Source of the DNA: Synechococcus sp.
GTDB lineage: Bacteria > Cyanobacteriota > Cyanobacteriia > PCC-6307 > Cyanobiaceae
Assembly (NCBI GenBank): GCA_012270465.1
Contig: JAAXIH010000228.1
Span: forward strand, 1 to 55,065
Direction of reading: 5' to 3'
DNA: 55,065 nt
A program made the position numbers and the translations under genes. The notes under the pieces are model-generated. The model had not been told where the DNA came from. It saw only the letters and a program-made list of their open reading frames with translations, and made no database searches. Below are positions 23,671 through 33,950 of the stretch, piece after piece (the stretch's first letter is position 1; each line of letters opens with the position of its first letter).

Positions 23671-24024
23671 TCACCCCACCGGTGCCGCCACCCGGCCGTA
23701 GTCATCGGCAAAGCGCTCGATGTCGTCTTCGCGCAGGATGCTGCCGCGCTGCACTTCCACGATCAGCAGACCTTGATCGCCAGCTGTGGCGCGGTGCACG
23801 CAGCCGCACGGCACATCAAAACTGCTGCCGGCTTGCCCGTTGTGCTGGCTGCCATCAAGGCTCACCACGCCTGCGCCAGCTGCGATGTACCAGTGCTCAA
23901 GCCTGTGCTGATGGCGCTGCAGTGACAATCGCTGGCCAGGTTCCAACCACAGCCGCTTGACCAAATACCCATCGCCTTCGGTGAGGGTTTCGTACCAGCC
24001 CCAGGGACGGGTGCAGCGCTCCAT
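23671..24024 (-). CDS. cupin, mannose-6-phosphate isomerase type II C-terminal-like
   Basis: RPWGWYETLTEGDGYLVKRLWLEPGQRLSLQRHQHRLEHWYIAAGAG. Confidence 0.85.
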   Translation of the reverse strand: MERCTRPWGWYETLTEGDGYLVKRLWLEPGQRLSLQRHQHRLEHWYIAAGAGVVSLDGSQHNGQAGSSFDVPCGCVHRATAGDQGLLIVEVQRGSILREDDIERFADDYGRVAAPVG

Positions 24025-24033
24025 AGGCTGCTT

Positions 24034-24270
24034 TTAGCAGGCCTGAGAGCGGGGGGCTAGCACCATTTCAATGAACCTCTGCACATGCTGACTGTCGCTC
24101 AGCACTGGCTTCAGCCTGGCGCCAAAGGCTGCCAGCTCGGAGGGCGACAGCCGCTGCATCAATCCCTGCAGCTCTTCGCGGGCACTGACCGACAGGGGCA
24201 CATCACTGAGCCATAGGAAGGCGGCGTCTTGGAGCTTGCTCCAGGCCAGTAGGTAGAGATCGGAATCCAT
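24034..24270 (-). CDS. small hypothetical protein
   Basis: 78-aa ORF in consistent strand context. Confidence 0.55.
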   Translation of the reverse strand: MDSDLYLLAWSKLQDAAFLWLSDVPLSVSAREELQGLMQRLSPSELAAFGARLKPVLSDSQHVQRFIEMVLAPRSQAC

Positions 24271-24341
24271 GCCTTGCTCAAGCGGTCCATTGGCAACCTG
24301 CCAGAGCGTCCTGCCCTGAGGCCAGCTCTTGGCGAGAAGCG

Positions 24342-25775
24342 TTACGCCTCGAGGCTGTCCAACGGCGGACTCAGTAAATCCACCCGCTCCTTGGCCCTGG
24401 TGAGGGCGGTGTAGAGCAAGCGGCGATCCAAGCTGCTGCCAGCCGGCATCACCACGATCACCTCGCGAGCCTGGCTGCCTTGGCTTTTGTGCACGGTGAG
24501 GGCCAGAGCCGGTTCGGGGCAGGGCAACAGCTCCAGTGGCAATCGCTGGGGCCCTTCGGCGGTGGCGATCACGGCTTCATGGCCCTGGGGGCCCGGCCGC
24601 ACCAGGCCGCGGTCGCCATTGGCCAGGCCCAGGGAAGCATCGTTGCGGCCCACCAGCAGGGGTGTACCGGCAGGCCAATGCCACGGCTCCTTTTGGGTGA
24701 GTGGCAGCCAGCGGCGGTTCAGCTGGCTCACCCCCTGACGCCCACTGCGCCTGGGTGAGAGCACCAGCAAGTCCTCGAGGCAGGCCAGTGCCTCTGCATC
24801 GCTCAGCGCTGGGGTGTTCGCTTGCTGCTCCAGCCGTTGGCGGTGCTGCTCGATCCGCTGTTGCAAGGCCAGGGGCCATCCCTGGTCCAGCGGCCACCAC
24901 TGCAAGTTGCTGGTCTTCAGCTCAGCGGTTAACTGCTGCTGCAGCTCAGCGGTGCTGCAGCCCTGGCGCAGCTGTTGCACAAACCATCCCAGGGCTGTGG
25001 AGTCGTTGAAGCGGTGGGAACGCTCCAGTTGCAGTAGCAGTTGCGGACGGTGTTGCTTGAGCTGGTGTTCCAGCGGTTCCAGGACGCTGCTGCCTCCGAT
25101 GGGGGGCAACTGAGCCGAATCCCCCACCAGCAGCAGCCTTGTGGTGCTGGGCAGGGCTTCGAGTAGGGCTTGCATCAACTGGGTGTCCACCATCGACACC
25201 TCATCGACCACCACCACATCGGCGTCGATCGGGCGGGTTTGGTTGCGGCCAAAACCACCGTTGGGATTGGCTTCCAGGGCGCGATGCAGGGTGGAGCACT
25301 GCATCGAAGCTGGCAGCGGGCTGAGGGCTTCCCGCAGCCGTGCCGCGGCCTTGCCGGTCGGTGCCAGCAGCAGGGTTTGGCGTTCAAGCTCATCGGCGAG
25401 CAGTTGCCGCACGCGGGTGGTTTTGCCCGTTCCGGCACCGCCTGTGAGCAGCAGCCCCCTGTGTTGATGCAGCCGTTGCTCGAGATCCTTCAGCAGACTC
25501 TGCTGCTGCTGGTGTTGCCGCCGGCTCCAAAGTTCGGCGCCTTGCGCGCCCTGCTCAATCAGCACAAGCGGCAGCTGCTTCAAGGCGGTTTGGCTGGCTG
25601 CCGGGAGTGCAGCGAGCTCGGCTGCATCGAGCTGCAGTGGTTCACGGCCCTGCAGTTGGCAGAGCAGTAGGCGTTCGAGCAGTGGTTGCAAAACCTGGGC
25701 TTCCGCCTGCACCTCCTCTGGGGCCAGGCTCAGTAGGCGGGCTGCACCCCGCTGGCAGCGACTGGCTTCACTCAT
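24342..25775 (-). CDS. recD: exodeoxyribonuclease V alpha subunit (RecD-like helicase)
   Basis: LLTGGAGTGKTTRVRQLLADEL; VVDEVSMVDTQLM; LTVHKSQGSQAREVIVV. Confidence 0.92.
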   Translation of the reverse strand: MSEASRCQRGAARLLSLAPEEVQAEAQVLQPLLERLLLCQLQGREPLQLDAAELAALPAASQTALKQLPLVLIEQGAQGAELWSRRQHQQQQSLLKDLEQRLHQHRGLLLTGGAGTGKTTRVRQLLADELERQTLLLAPTGKAAARLREALSPLPASMQCSTLHRALEANPNGGFGRNQTRPIDADVVVVDEVSMVDTQLMQALLEALPSTTRLLLVGDSAQLPPIGGSSVLEPLEHQLKQHRPQLLLQLERSHRFNDSTALGWFVQQLRQGCSTAELQQQLTAELKTSNLQWWPLDQGWPLALQQRIEQHRQRLEQQANTPALSDAEALACLEDLLVLSPRRSGRQGVSQLNRRWLPLTQKEPWHWPAGTPLLVGRNDASLGLANGDRGLVRPGPQGHEAVIATAEGPQRLPLELLPCPEPALALTVHKSQGSQAREVIVVMPAGSSLDRRLLYTALTRAKERVDLLSPPLDSLEA

Positions 25776-28700
25776 CGCGGCTCCGCCCCATCCAGCAGCC
25801 AGGCCCCCTCACCGCTGCGGGTGAAGAGCATCACCGCATCAATGCGCAATGGGGTGCCTGTTCCAAGCCGCCACTGCAACCAGCGCTGAACCGCTTGCCG
25901 GTAGAGCTGGGCCTGCAGCCAGTAGTCCTTGGCGGCCATCAAGTCGTTGATGGGGCGCACCAGCCGGTTGGTTTTCCAATCGAGCACCACCCAGTGTTGG
26001 CGTCCATCCCGGCTTGGCCGGCGGATGATCAGATCGATCACGCCATTGAGAAAGCCGCTGCTCAGTTGCGGTTGCCGCTGCTGCAGGCGCTCGCGGGCGT
26101 AGGCCTGCACAACCGGATCGTGGTGGGCGGCCAACTGCTCGAGAGCCTCGCCGAGCACATCGCTGCTGGGGGAGGCGGCAAACCCGCTCAAAGGGATGTC
26201 GAACGGCAGCTCCCTGAGGGTGTCGCCCATGGCGATTTGATCGAGGCGGCACTCCCCCAACGGTCCGCCGAGGGGGCGTTGCAGCAGCACCTCGATGGCG
26301 TCCAGCAGGTTGCTGCTCAGTTGGGGCTCCAGACCAGAGCGGGCCACCTGATCGCGCACCAACTGGCGCACCTCGGGGCTGGTGAGATCCGCCTTGAAAT
26401 CCAGCTCCTCGAGGATGGCGTGCACCAGGGTTCCAAAGCTGGCTCCCCCGGGTAGTTCTCGCCAGCAGGGGTGTTCCGCGCTGCCGGCATCCTCGGGGCT
26501 GCTTTCGCGGTCGGGGTCAAACCCCTCCTCCTCCCGGGCTGAGGGGCTGATGGTTTGGCTCTGGTCGTGCAGCCGGCTGTAACTCCAGCGTCCCCAGCTG
26601 CTGAGCGGGCGCCTTGGTGGCACAACCGTTGCCACTAAGGGCTGCGGCTTTGCGGCAGGGCGGTAGGCCGGCGGCGCCGTTGGGTCGAGCTCTTCCAGCT
26701 GAATGCCGAGTTCATCGCAGCGTTGCTGCAGGACCTGGCGCAAATCGCTGGCTTGGTTGATGTGATCGGCAATGGCTTGCCAGGGCTGCTCCGCCTGGTG
26801 TTGCCGCAGTTCTGGATGCAGCAACCAGGCCGGCAGGCTGGCGCCACTGTCTTTGATGCGCCCCCAGTCCAAACAGAGCTGGTGCTTGGCGCGGGTGAGG
26901 GCCACGTAGCCCAAGCGCAGCCGTTCCTGCCAGCCCTCCAGGCGCGCTTCCAGTAGCCGTTCGGCCCGTGGGCTGCTGCCGCTGCGGCGGCTGAGCTCCA
27001 GCACCCGACGTTGTTGCTCGGGATCCCAGGCGCGGAATGGGGCCTCCACGTCGACGCCCCCATCGACTTCCCACAGGGTGGGGCACCACACCAGAGGGAA
27101 CTCCAGCCCCTTGCTCGAGTGCAGCGTGGTGAGCGTCACCATCGACTCGCTGGCCACGATCCGCTGCTGCGCGTCTTCTCCTTCACCGCCAAACAGCTGC
27201 TGCTCGCTGAGCCAGTGCAACAGCCTGGCGGCTGATGGTCGGCCCTGGTCTTGCCAGCTCTGCTGCAGCAGTTCCGCCATTTGGCGCCGATCACTCAGCC
27301 TCTGCTCGCCATTGGGCTGCGCCCGTAAGCGCGGTAGACCTGGCCCTGCGGCCTGCACCACTTCCAGTGCCGCCAGGGGGCCCACCAGGGCATAGCGCTG
27401 GCGTGCTTGCTCCAGTTGTTGCAGCCACCCTCCCCAGTCGCTGGGGCTCCAGCTGCTCAGCTCAGCGGCGAGGAAGCCGCCCACGCTGGAGAGAGCTAAG
27501 GCAGCTGCTGAGCGGCGATCTCCCTGGCGTTCAGTGCTCTCGAGCCAGAGGCTGAGGCTGGCGGCCTCAGGGCTCTGCCAGAGATCGCCTCCCCGGCCAA
27601 TGCGCGCCGGGATGCCGCGCCGTTGGAGTTCCCGTTGTAAGGCCACGGCCTCGCGATTGCGGCCCACCAGCACCGCGAGATCACCCGGGTGCAGCGGGCG
27701 CCACTGATCGCCTTGCTGCAGTTCCATGCCACTGGCGAGGGTGCGCTGCAGGTCATCGCAGACCCGTTGCGGCAATGAGTCGCGCAGCTCTCCAAGCTTG
27801 AGGGGTTTGCCCCCCTCGGCCTCACCCAGCCAGCGCATCCGCACCGGTGGTGCTGGGCTGCCATCGGCGCAGCGCAACCGCGATGGCCTTGCATCTTCGG
27901 GGGCCTGAACCGTGCGGTAGTTGATGGCTGGGCTGCCCAAACTGCTCTCTCCAGCGAACAAACGGTTCAGCACGGTCAACAGGGCTGGATCGCTGCGCCG
28001 GTTGGTGTCCAGCGAAAAGCGTTGCCGATTTGCTGCGGAAACGGCCGCCCGATAGGTGCGGATGTCGCCGCCGCGAAAGCGATAGATCGCCTGTTTGGGA
28101 TCCCCGATCAGGGTCAAGGGGGCATCGCCATCAAATAAGGCTTCAAACAGGCGCCATTGGATCGGATCGGTGTCTTGAAATTCGTCGATCAAGCAGCAGC
28201 TCAACTGCTGTTGTCGCCATTGCTTGAGCCCTGCCAGCACTGGCGGACTCAGGGCGGCTGGATCGACCCGCTCGAGCAAATCACCAAAACTCAGCTCTTG
28301 TTTGAGCTGGCGCCTTTGCCAAGCCCCTTGCCTGAGGGCCTGCACCAACTCGCTGAGCAACTGCTCAATGGGCTCAAAACACAACTGCTCAGCGGCTCCA
28401 TGCAGACCACTGCTGGGGGCCTGGTCGGGGTCGACCAACACCCGTTTGAGCTGACTGGTGCTGAAGGCCTGCACCAATTTTCGGTAGGTCTTGATGTCGT
28501 TGCGGGCCTGCGCGCTGTCGATCAGCTCGGGTAGCTGGGCCAGCTTGGTTTTGCCCAGCAGCGTGCCGGCTGGACTCTTGTTGCCAGTGCCTTTGCAGAG
28601 CTGCTGCATGGCTTCACCGGTGCTGATGCCATCACTGGCGAGCAGCCGCTCGAAGCGCTCTTGCCGTTGCTGCCAGCTCTCCAGCGCTGAGGTGCCGATG

Positions 28701-29335
28701 TCCGCTGGCTTTGGCAGCACCATGTCGCGGTCGTCGTCAACGAGCTGGGCCAGCTTCATCAGCCCATCGAGGCTCAAGTCGCTATGGCTTTGCACCCACG
28801 CCTGCCATGGCGCTGGGGCGGGCGAGAGCACACTGCGGCGCCAGTCATTCACCAGCTCCTGCAGCAGGCTGCGCCCGCTTTCCCGTAGGCGTAGTTGGGG
28901 ATCAAGCCCGAGCAGGGTGCCGTTGTCTTGGATCAGGCGCTGGATGAAGCCATGGATGGTGGTGATCGGGGCTAGATCGATGCGATCGATCGCTTCCAGC
29001 AGATTCAGCAGCACCTCCACACCCTGCGCTGATGCGGCCCAGCGGCTGATCAGCTCCTCCAAGGTGGGGTCGCTGGCGGGTCTGCTCTCGTTGGCCAGCC
29101 GGTAAGCCAGAGCTGTGGAGGCTTCCTCCAGGCGGCTGCGAATCCGGCGGCGGATCTCCGCGGCGGCGGCGCGGGTGAAGGTCACCACCAGGATCTGATC
29201 GATGCGACGGCCGTTCTCACCGACTTCCCTCAACACCCTGTGGCTGAGGGCATAGGTCTTGCCGGTGCCGGCGCTCGCCTCCAGTACAACGGTGCCGCCT
29301 GTGAGGGGGCCATTGAGATCCAGCGGTTCGATCAC
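25772..29335 (-). CDS. recB: exodeoxyribonuclease V beta subunit
   Basis: UvrD helicase motifs EASAGTGKTYALSHRVLRE, LIDEFQDTDPIQW; nuclease motif VVLDWKTNRLV. Confidence 0.95.
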   Translation of the reverse strand: MIEPLDLNGPLTGGTVVLEASAGTGKTYALSHRVLREVGENGRRIDQILVVTFTRAAAAEIRRRIRSRLEEASTALAYRLANESRPASDPTLEELISRWAASAQGVEVLLNLLEAIDRIDLAPITTIHGFIQRLIQDNGTLLGLDPQLRLRESGRSLLQELVNDWRRSVLSPAPAPWQAWVQSHSDLSLDGLMKLAQLVDDDRDMVLPKPADIGTSALESWQQRQERFERLLASDGISTGEAMQQLCKGTGNKSPAGTLLGKTKLAQLPELIDSAQARNDIKTYRKLVQAFSTSQLKRVLVDPDQAPSSGLHGAAEQLCFEPIEQLLSELVQALRQGAWQRRQLKQELSFGDLLERVDPAALSPPVLAGLKQWRQQQLSCCLIDEFQDTDPIQWRLFEALFDGDAPLTLIGDPKQAIYRFRGGDIRTYRAAVSAANRQRFSLDTNRRSDPALLTVLNRLFAGESSLGSPAINYRTVQAPEDARPSRLRCADGSPAPPVRMRWLGEAEGGKPLKLGELRDSLPQRVCDDLQRTLASGMELQQGDQWRPLHPGDLAVLVGRNREAVALQRELQRRGIPARIGRGGDLWQSPEAASLSLWLESTERQGDRRSAAALALSSVGGFLAAELSSWSPSDWGGWLQQLEQARQRYALVGPLAALEVVQAAGPGLPRLRAQPNGEQRLSDRRQMAELLQQSWQDQGRPSAARLLHWLSEQQLFGGEGEDAQQRIVASESMVTLTTLHSSKGLEFPLVWCPTLWEVDGGVDVEAPFRAWDPEQQRRVLELSRRSGSSPRAERLLEARLEGWQERLRLGYVALTRAKHQLCLDWGRIKDSGASLPAWLLHPELRQHQAEQPWQAIADHINQASDLRQVLQQRCDELGIQLEELDPTAPPAYRPAAKPQPLVATVVPPRRPLSSWGRWSYSRLHDQSQTISPSAREEEGFDPDRESSPEDAGSAEHPCWRELPGGASFGTLVHAILEELDFKADLTSPEVRQLVRDQVARSGLEPQLSSNLLDAIEVLLQRPLGGPLGECRLDQIAMGDTLRELPFDIPLSGFAASPSSDVLGEALEQLAAHHDPVVQAYARERLQQRQPQLSSGFLNGVIDLIIRRPSRDGRQHWVVLDWKTNRLVRPINDLMAAKDYWLQAQLYRQAVQRWLQWRLGTGTPLRIDAVMLFTRSGEGAWLLDGAEPR

Positions 29336-32300
29336 AGCTGCCGGCCTCCTGCAGCTAGGGCCTCGCTCAAGGGCAGCAACCAGCGCTGGGTGAGTTGCTC
29401 GGCTTCGGGGTGCTCGAGCCAGCTGGCGGTACTGGGCGGTTCACCCCCGAGCAATTGCAACCAGGCGCTGGGCCATTGGTAGTCACCTGGGGCTGGGGGA
29501 TTGAGCTCTTTGAGTTGTTGTGCGCTCAACCCCGGCAGCAAACCGTCTTGCTGCTGGCAGCTGAGCAGCTGCCAGTTGAGTTCAGGAATCCAGGCGATCG
29601 GCCGCTCCAGCGCTTCCTGCCGCCAGTGCTGCCAGTCATCGATCCAGTCTTGGGCCTGCTGCGCTTCCACCGCTGGCAGGGTCCACACCGCCGCCCGCTC
29701 TTGGCCTTTTTGCTCGACGGGGCCCAGCAGCAGGGTTTGTTGCGGGCACTCCGTATTGGCCCAGAGGTGTTCCAACCAACCATCGAGCAGCCGTTTGGGC
29801 CCGAAGCGGCTGTTGCTCATCAGCACCACCGCCTGGCCATCGGCGTCTTGTAGTTCGGTTTGTTTGGCCAACAGCGCACGGCAGCGTTGCCATGGGCGCT
29901 CGCTGGCAACGCTGGCGGCGGGGCCGGGGGGGAGATGGCCGCGGCGGCCGAGAGCATCACGCTGCTGCGGCCATTCATTGGCTTCAAGCCGCTCGCTGCC
30001 CAGGTTCAACAGGAGTTGCCCCAGCTTCCAGCGCTGCAGGCCATCGGGGGCGCTCTCCTCAGGATCGCCGCTTTCATCACTGGGCCGGTGCGGATGGATG
30101 CCATGGGCTTGCAGCAGCGCGCGGGCTGGATCGCGCAGCCATTGCTGCAGCTCCTCCAAATTGGCTGGCTCCTTTTGATCCAGGGGCCAGCGCTGATCCA
30201 TCGGCCAGGGCACCCCAGCGGCGTCGATGGCTGTCAGAGCCGGTAACGGTGGCTGCTGCTGCAGCACCCAAGCGGTGATCGGCTCGCCCTCGGCTGTGCG
30301 GTAGCTGCGCTCAAGGCAACGCAGCAGATCACTCAAGGGGGCGGCGGGGTTGCGTTCTTCCCCGCTGCGCGGATCGATGGCGTTGAAGGTGGCGATCCAG
30401 TGGTCGCTGCAGGCCTGCAACGCTTCCAACAGGATCGCCCGGTCCTCCTGACGGCGATCGCGATCACCCCGCCAGGGCTGTTGCAGCATCAGGTCGTAGC
30501 CCGGCCGCTGATCACGCCGCGGCAGACGCTGCTCATCCATGCCCAGCAGCACCACTACCCGGTGGGGAATCGAGCGCATCGGCTCAAGGGCACTGAGGCT
30601 CACCGCACCACTGACGTGGCCATAGCGACCCTGCTGTTGTGTTTCGGCCTCTTCGAGCAGCCGCACCACGGCCGCCCGATCCAGCAGGAGGCCACTGGCT
30701 TCGGGGTCGCGCAATGGGGTGAGTAACTCGTAGACCTCGGGGGCCTGCCAGCCCTCGTCATCACCGCCGCTGAGCTGTTGGATGGCACTGCCGAGTCGCT
30801 CGTTCCAACGCTCGGCTGACTGCGGACCGCCCAGGGCCTGGAGCTGTTCGAACAACCGGCTGCAAGCGTCATGCAACGCCAGCACATCGTTCGTACTGGC
30901 CAGGGTTTGGTTGCAAGCCGCCAGTCCAGCCCATTCGCCAGCGGCGGCTTCTTGCTCTGGGAACGCATCGTTGAGCTCGAGTCCGAGCAGCAAGCGATCG
31001 AGCCCCCAGCGCCAGGTGTAGGTGTCATCGGCTGGATAGCCCCAGCTTTGGCGGTGCTCGCCATCACGCCCCCAGCAGATGCCCGCTTGATCCAGCAGCT
31101 CGCGCCATTGGGGCTGCGTCAAGCCGCCCAGCTCGAGATGCTCAGCCAGCTCAGGCAGCAACAACACATCAAGAACGTCGTCTCGGCTTAGACGGCTACT
31201 GGCCAGTGCCAATAGACGGAAGACCAAATCCACGCGGGGATTGCGCTGCCGCAGGGTGCGGTCGGTGACGCGCACCGGCAGGTGACGCGGATCACTGGAG
31301 CGCCCTGGTCGCTCAAACGCCGCTAGCACCAGGGGGGTGAAGCGCGCCACATCCGGTGTCATGACCAGGATGTGGCGTGGCTCGATGGAGGGATCGGCTG
31401 TCATCAAGCGCAGCAGCGCTTCATGGGCCGCTTCCACCTGCCGCCGATCGCCATGGCAGGCCAGCACCTCCAGGTTCAGCTGGTTGCGCTGCAGCGTTAA
31501 GGGAGGCTCCATGCCCGGTAAGCCCTCGCCCCGCGCGCGGCCTAGCAGCAGATCGGCTTTGAGTTGTTGCAGCAGCCCAGCTTCGGCGGGGCAGGGAGGG
31601 GCTGGCCGTTGCTGCCGCTCAAATTGCTCCTGCAGATCAGCGGCCAGCAGCTCCAATTGCCAGTGGAAGTCCCGTTGGGTGCGGCCGAGGCTCGCCAGTA
31701 GCGGATGTCCCTGGTGCAACAGCCGGCGCTCCAGCCTGTCGAGTGCATCACCATCGTTGGAATCGCTGGGAGGCACCGATCCCCACGGGTCGAGGCAGGG
31801 GCTGAGCTGGTACAGCACCACCGGTGCATTGGAACTGCTGGCTCGTTGGGCCAGCAGTTTCCATAGCTCTGGCGGCAGGCTGGACAAGCCAAAAACATGC
31901 AGCGGCTCCTGCGGACCGCTCCTGTGGCGTGACTGCTCAAGGGCATTGAGGAGCCGTTCGGCTGGGTGGGGGATGCCGCTGGGTTCCAGGCGTTGCGCCA
32001 ATTCCCGCAGCAGGGCTGGTTGCCACTGCCAATGACTGTCGAGCGGGGCGTTGCTGCCATCAACGCTCTCGCCCTTGAGCCAGCGGCGCACCATCTGCGG
32101 CCGGTAGAGGCCGTATTGATCGAGCGTGTCGCTCAGCTGCAGGATCAAATGCAGCCGTTGCGGATCCAGGCCGTTGTCCTGGTGGCTAGTGCCTTGCTGC
32201 CACAGCTGCCGCAGCGGTTCCCACAGCGTGGTCTCTGGAAGGGCGGGGATGCATTGGGCCAACTGCCAGCGCAGTTGGCTTGGATCCCAGGGATCCTTCT

Positions 32301-32550
32301 GGCCGGCTGGAAGGCGCCCGTCGAGCTCAAGAATCAGCTGGCGTAGGTGGCGGCCTGCAAAGTCGAATTCGATCCCAGCGCAGATTCCAATCCGCTCGCT
32401 CAAGGCCAGGGCGAGCCAGCGGCTCATGGCGTTGGTGCTGATCAACACCCGTTGAGGTGTGAGCGGATCAGCGGGCTTGTGGCGGCTGAGCTCGGAGGCC
32501 AACGCAGTGGCCAAATCTTCGATGCTGTTGCTGCTGATCAGGCGGAGCAC
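29332..32550 (-). CDS. recC: exodeoxyribonuclease V gamma subunit
   Basis: VLISTNAMSRWLALALSERIGICAGIEFDFAGRHLRQLI; 4-nt overlap with recB. Confidence 0.92.
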   Translation of the reverse strand: MLRLISSNSIEDLATALASELSRHKPADPLTPQRVLISTNAMSRWLALALSERIGICAGIEFDFAGRHLRQLILELDGRLPAGQKDPWDPSQLRWQLAQCIPALPETTLWEPLRQLWQQGTSHQDNGLDPQRLHLILQLSDTLDQYGLYRPQMVRRWLKGESVDGSNAPLDSHWQWQPALLRELAQRLEPSGIPHPAERLLNALEQSRHRSGPQEPLHVFGLSSLPPELWKLLAQRASSSNAPVVLYQLSPCLDPWGSVPPSDSNDGDALDRLERRLLHQGHPLLASLGRTQRDFHWQLELLAADLQEQFERQQRPAPPCPAEAGLLQQLKADLLLGRARGEGLPGMEPPLTLQRNQLNLEVLACHGDRRQVEAAHEALLRLMTADPSIEPRHILVMTPDVARFTPLVLAAFERPGRSSDPRHLPVRVTDRTLRQRNPRVDLVFRLLALASSRLSRDDVLDVLLLPELAEHLELGGLTQPQWRELLDQAGICWGRDGEHRQSWGYPADDTYTWRWGLDRLLLGLELNDAFPEQEAAAGEWAGLAACNQTLASTNDVLALHDACSRLFEQLQALGGPQSAERWNERLGSAIQQLSGGDDEGWQAPEVYELLTPLRDPEASGLLLDRAAVVRLLEEAETQQQGRYGHVSGAVSLSALEPMRSIPHRVVVLLGMDEQRLPRRDQRPGYDLMLQQPWRGDRDRRQEDRAILLEALQACSDHWIATFNAIDPRSGEERNPAAPLSDLLRCLERSYRTAEGEPITAWVLQQQPPLPALTAIDAAGVPWPMDQRWPLDQKEPANLEELQQWLRDPARALLQAHGIHPHRPSDESGDPEESAPDGLQRWKLGQLLLNLGSERLEANEWPQQRDALGRRGHLPPGPAASVASERPWQRCRALLAKQTELQDADGQAVVLMSNSRFGPKRLLDGWLEHLWANTECPQQTLLLGPVEQKGQERAAVWTLPAVEAQQAQDWIDDWQHWRQEALERPIAWIPELNWQLLSCQQQDGLLPGLSAQQLKELNPPAPGDYQWPSAWLQLLGGEPPSTASWLEHPEAEQLTQRWLLPLSEALAAGGRQL

Positions 32551-32672
32551 CGCACTCTCCGTTCAGGCGCTACTTCTTTGGTTTGTTTCAAGGTTTGAGC
32601 AGTTAAAAATGCCCTGAAACAACCGGTTTCGCTGACACACTAATAGGACTATTTGACAGGACAACAACGGCT

Positions 32673-32858
32673 GTGCCCACGCATCTGCAATGGGGTTGTG
32701 ACGGTGAGTTTCACCCCGAGGAATTAGCTGAATTGCAGAGTCTGCTCGTGGACCAGCTCAACGGTCCTGACTTGGAATTTCAGGCCCTTTCTGAGGCCTT
32801 CAAGCCCCAGCTAACGGATCAGGAATCGCTGCGCTCGGTGCCTCAAACGAACCCTTGA
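32673..32858 (+). CDS. small hypothetical protein
   Basis: 61-aa ORF, GTG start, acidic; 3' end overlaps ycf54 antisense. Confidence 0.45.
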   Translation: MPTHLQWGCDGEFHPEELAELQSLLVDQLNGPDLEFQALSEAFKPQLTDQESLRSVPQTNP

Positions 32859-33117
32859 GCACGTACTCAAGGCGCAGTTTCATGAAGTCAATGAACACGG
32901 CATCGGTGGAGATCACCGCAGCGGCCGGCTGAGGGATCCCGCTGGCTTGCTCTTTGAATTCAGGGGCCTTGAGAAAAGCGGGCTGTTTCACCAGCCAGAA
33001 GTCGATCTCTTTGCCTTTCTCGCTGTAATCACGCACGCGCTCGCGCAACACTTCCTCCAGCGGTTCCTCTTGTGTCAGGAACGCTTCACTGGCAGCCACG
33101 AAGTAGTAGGTGGACAT
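32800..33117 (-). CDS. ycf54: Ycf54 / MgPME-cyclase complex family protein (DUF2488)
   Basis: MSTYYFVAASEAFLTQEEPLEEVLRERVRDYSEKGKEIDFWLVKQPAFL. Confidence 0.88.
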   Translation of the reverse strand: MSTYYFVAASEAFLTQEEPLEEVLRERVRDYSEKGKEIDFWLVKQPAFLKAPEFKEQASGIPQPAAAVISTDAVFIDFMKLRLEYVLKGSFEAPSAAIPDPLAGA

Positions 33118-33133
33118 CGACGTCTCGAGCAGC

Positions 33134-33892
33134 TCAGGATTCTGCAGCAAGCCCGGCTCCAAAGAGGGGCTCATGGCGCGGTGAACTCACCAAGTCCTTC
33201 ATTTGCCTGACCGCCTCTTGCAGGCCAACGGCCATGGCGCGGGCCATCACGGTGTGTCCGATGTTGAGCTCCTCCATGCCGGGGATGGCCGCGATCGGTT
33301 CCACGTTTTGGTACGTGAGGCCGTGCCCCGCGTTGACGCGCAAGCCGAGTTGTCGGGCCTCGCTGGTGCCTTCGATCAGCCGAGCCAGCTCCAGGGGTTG
33401 TTGACTCCAGCTGGCCTCGGCGTAGCTGCCGGTGTGCAGTTCCACCCAGCGGGCCCCGCTGCGCTGGCTGGCTTGCAGTTGCTGCCGCTCTGGATCCACA
33501 AAAAGGCTGACGGGGATGCCGGCTCCTTGCAGCTGGCTGACTTGACCCTGCAGCGCAGTTTCTTGGCTCACCACATCAAGGCCGCCTTCGGTGGTGACCT
33601 CCTCCCGTTTTTCGGGGACCAGGGTCACCATGTCGGGCTTGATCGCGAGCGCAATCGCCACCATTTCGCTCGTGGCGGCCATCTCCAAATTCAGCCGTGT
33701 GCGCACGGTTTGGCGCAGCAGCTGAACGTCGCGATCTTGAATGTGACGCCGGTCTTCACGCAGATGCACCGTGATGCCATCGGCGCCGCCCAATTCGGCG
33801 AGTAAGGCCAAATGAACGGGGTCTGGTTCCACGGTTCGGCGGGCCTGCCGCACCGTGGCGATGTGATCCAGGTTGATGCCGAGACTGGCCAT
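33134..33892 (-). CDS. pdxJ: pyridoxine 5'-phosphate synthase
   Basis: [53 protein letters not shown]. Confidence 0.96.
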   Translation of the reverse strand: MASLGINLDHIATVRQARRTVEPDPVHLALLAELGGADGITVHLREDRRHIQDRDVQLLRQTVRTRLNLEMAATSEMVAIALAIKPDMVTLVPEKREEVTTEGGLDVVSQETALQGQVSQLQGAGIPVSLFVDPERQQLQASQRSGARWVELHTGSYAEASWSQQPLELARLIEGTSEARQLGLRVNAGHGLTYQNVEPIAAIPGMEELNIGHTVMARAMAVGLQEAVRQMKDLVSSPRHEPLFGAGLAAES

Positions 33893-33950
33893 CGCAACTG
33901 CTGTCCAGCATTCAATTTAAGAAAGGCCTTCGCTCGATAAGGTCTGATTT

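Noticed and set aside
25607-26455. 282-aa plus ORF antisense to recD/recB
   Set aside because: Shadow ORF with no recognisable motif
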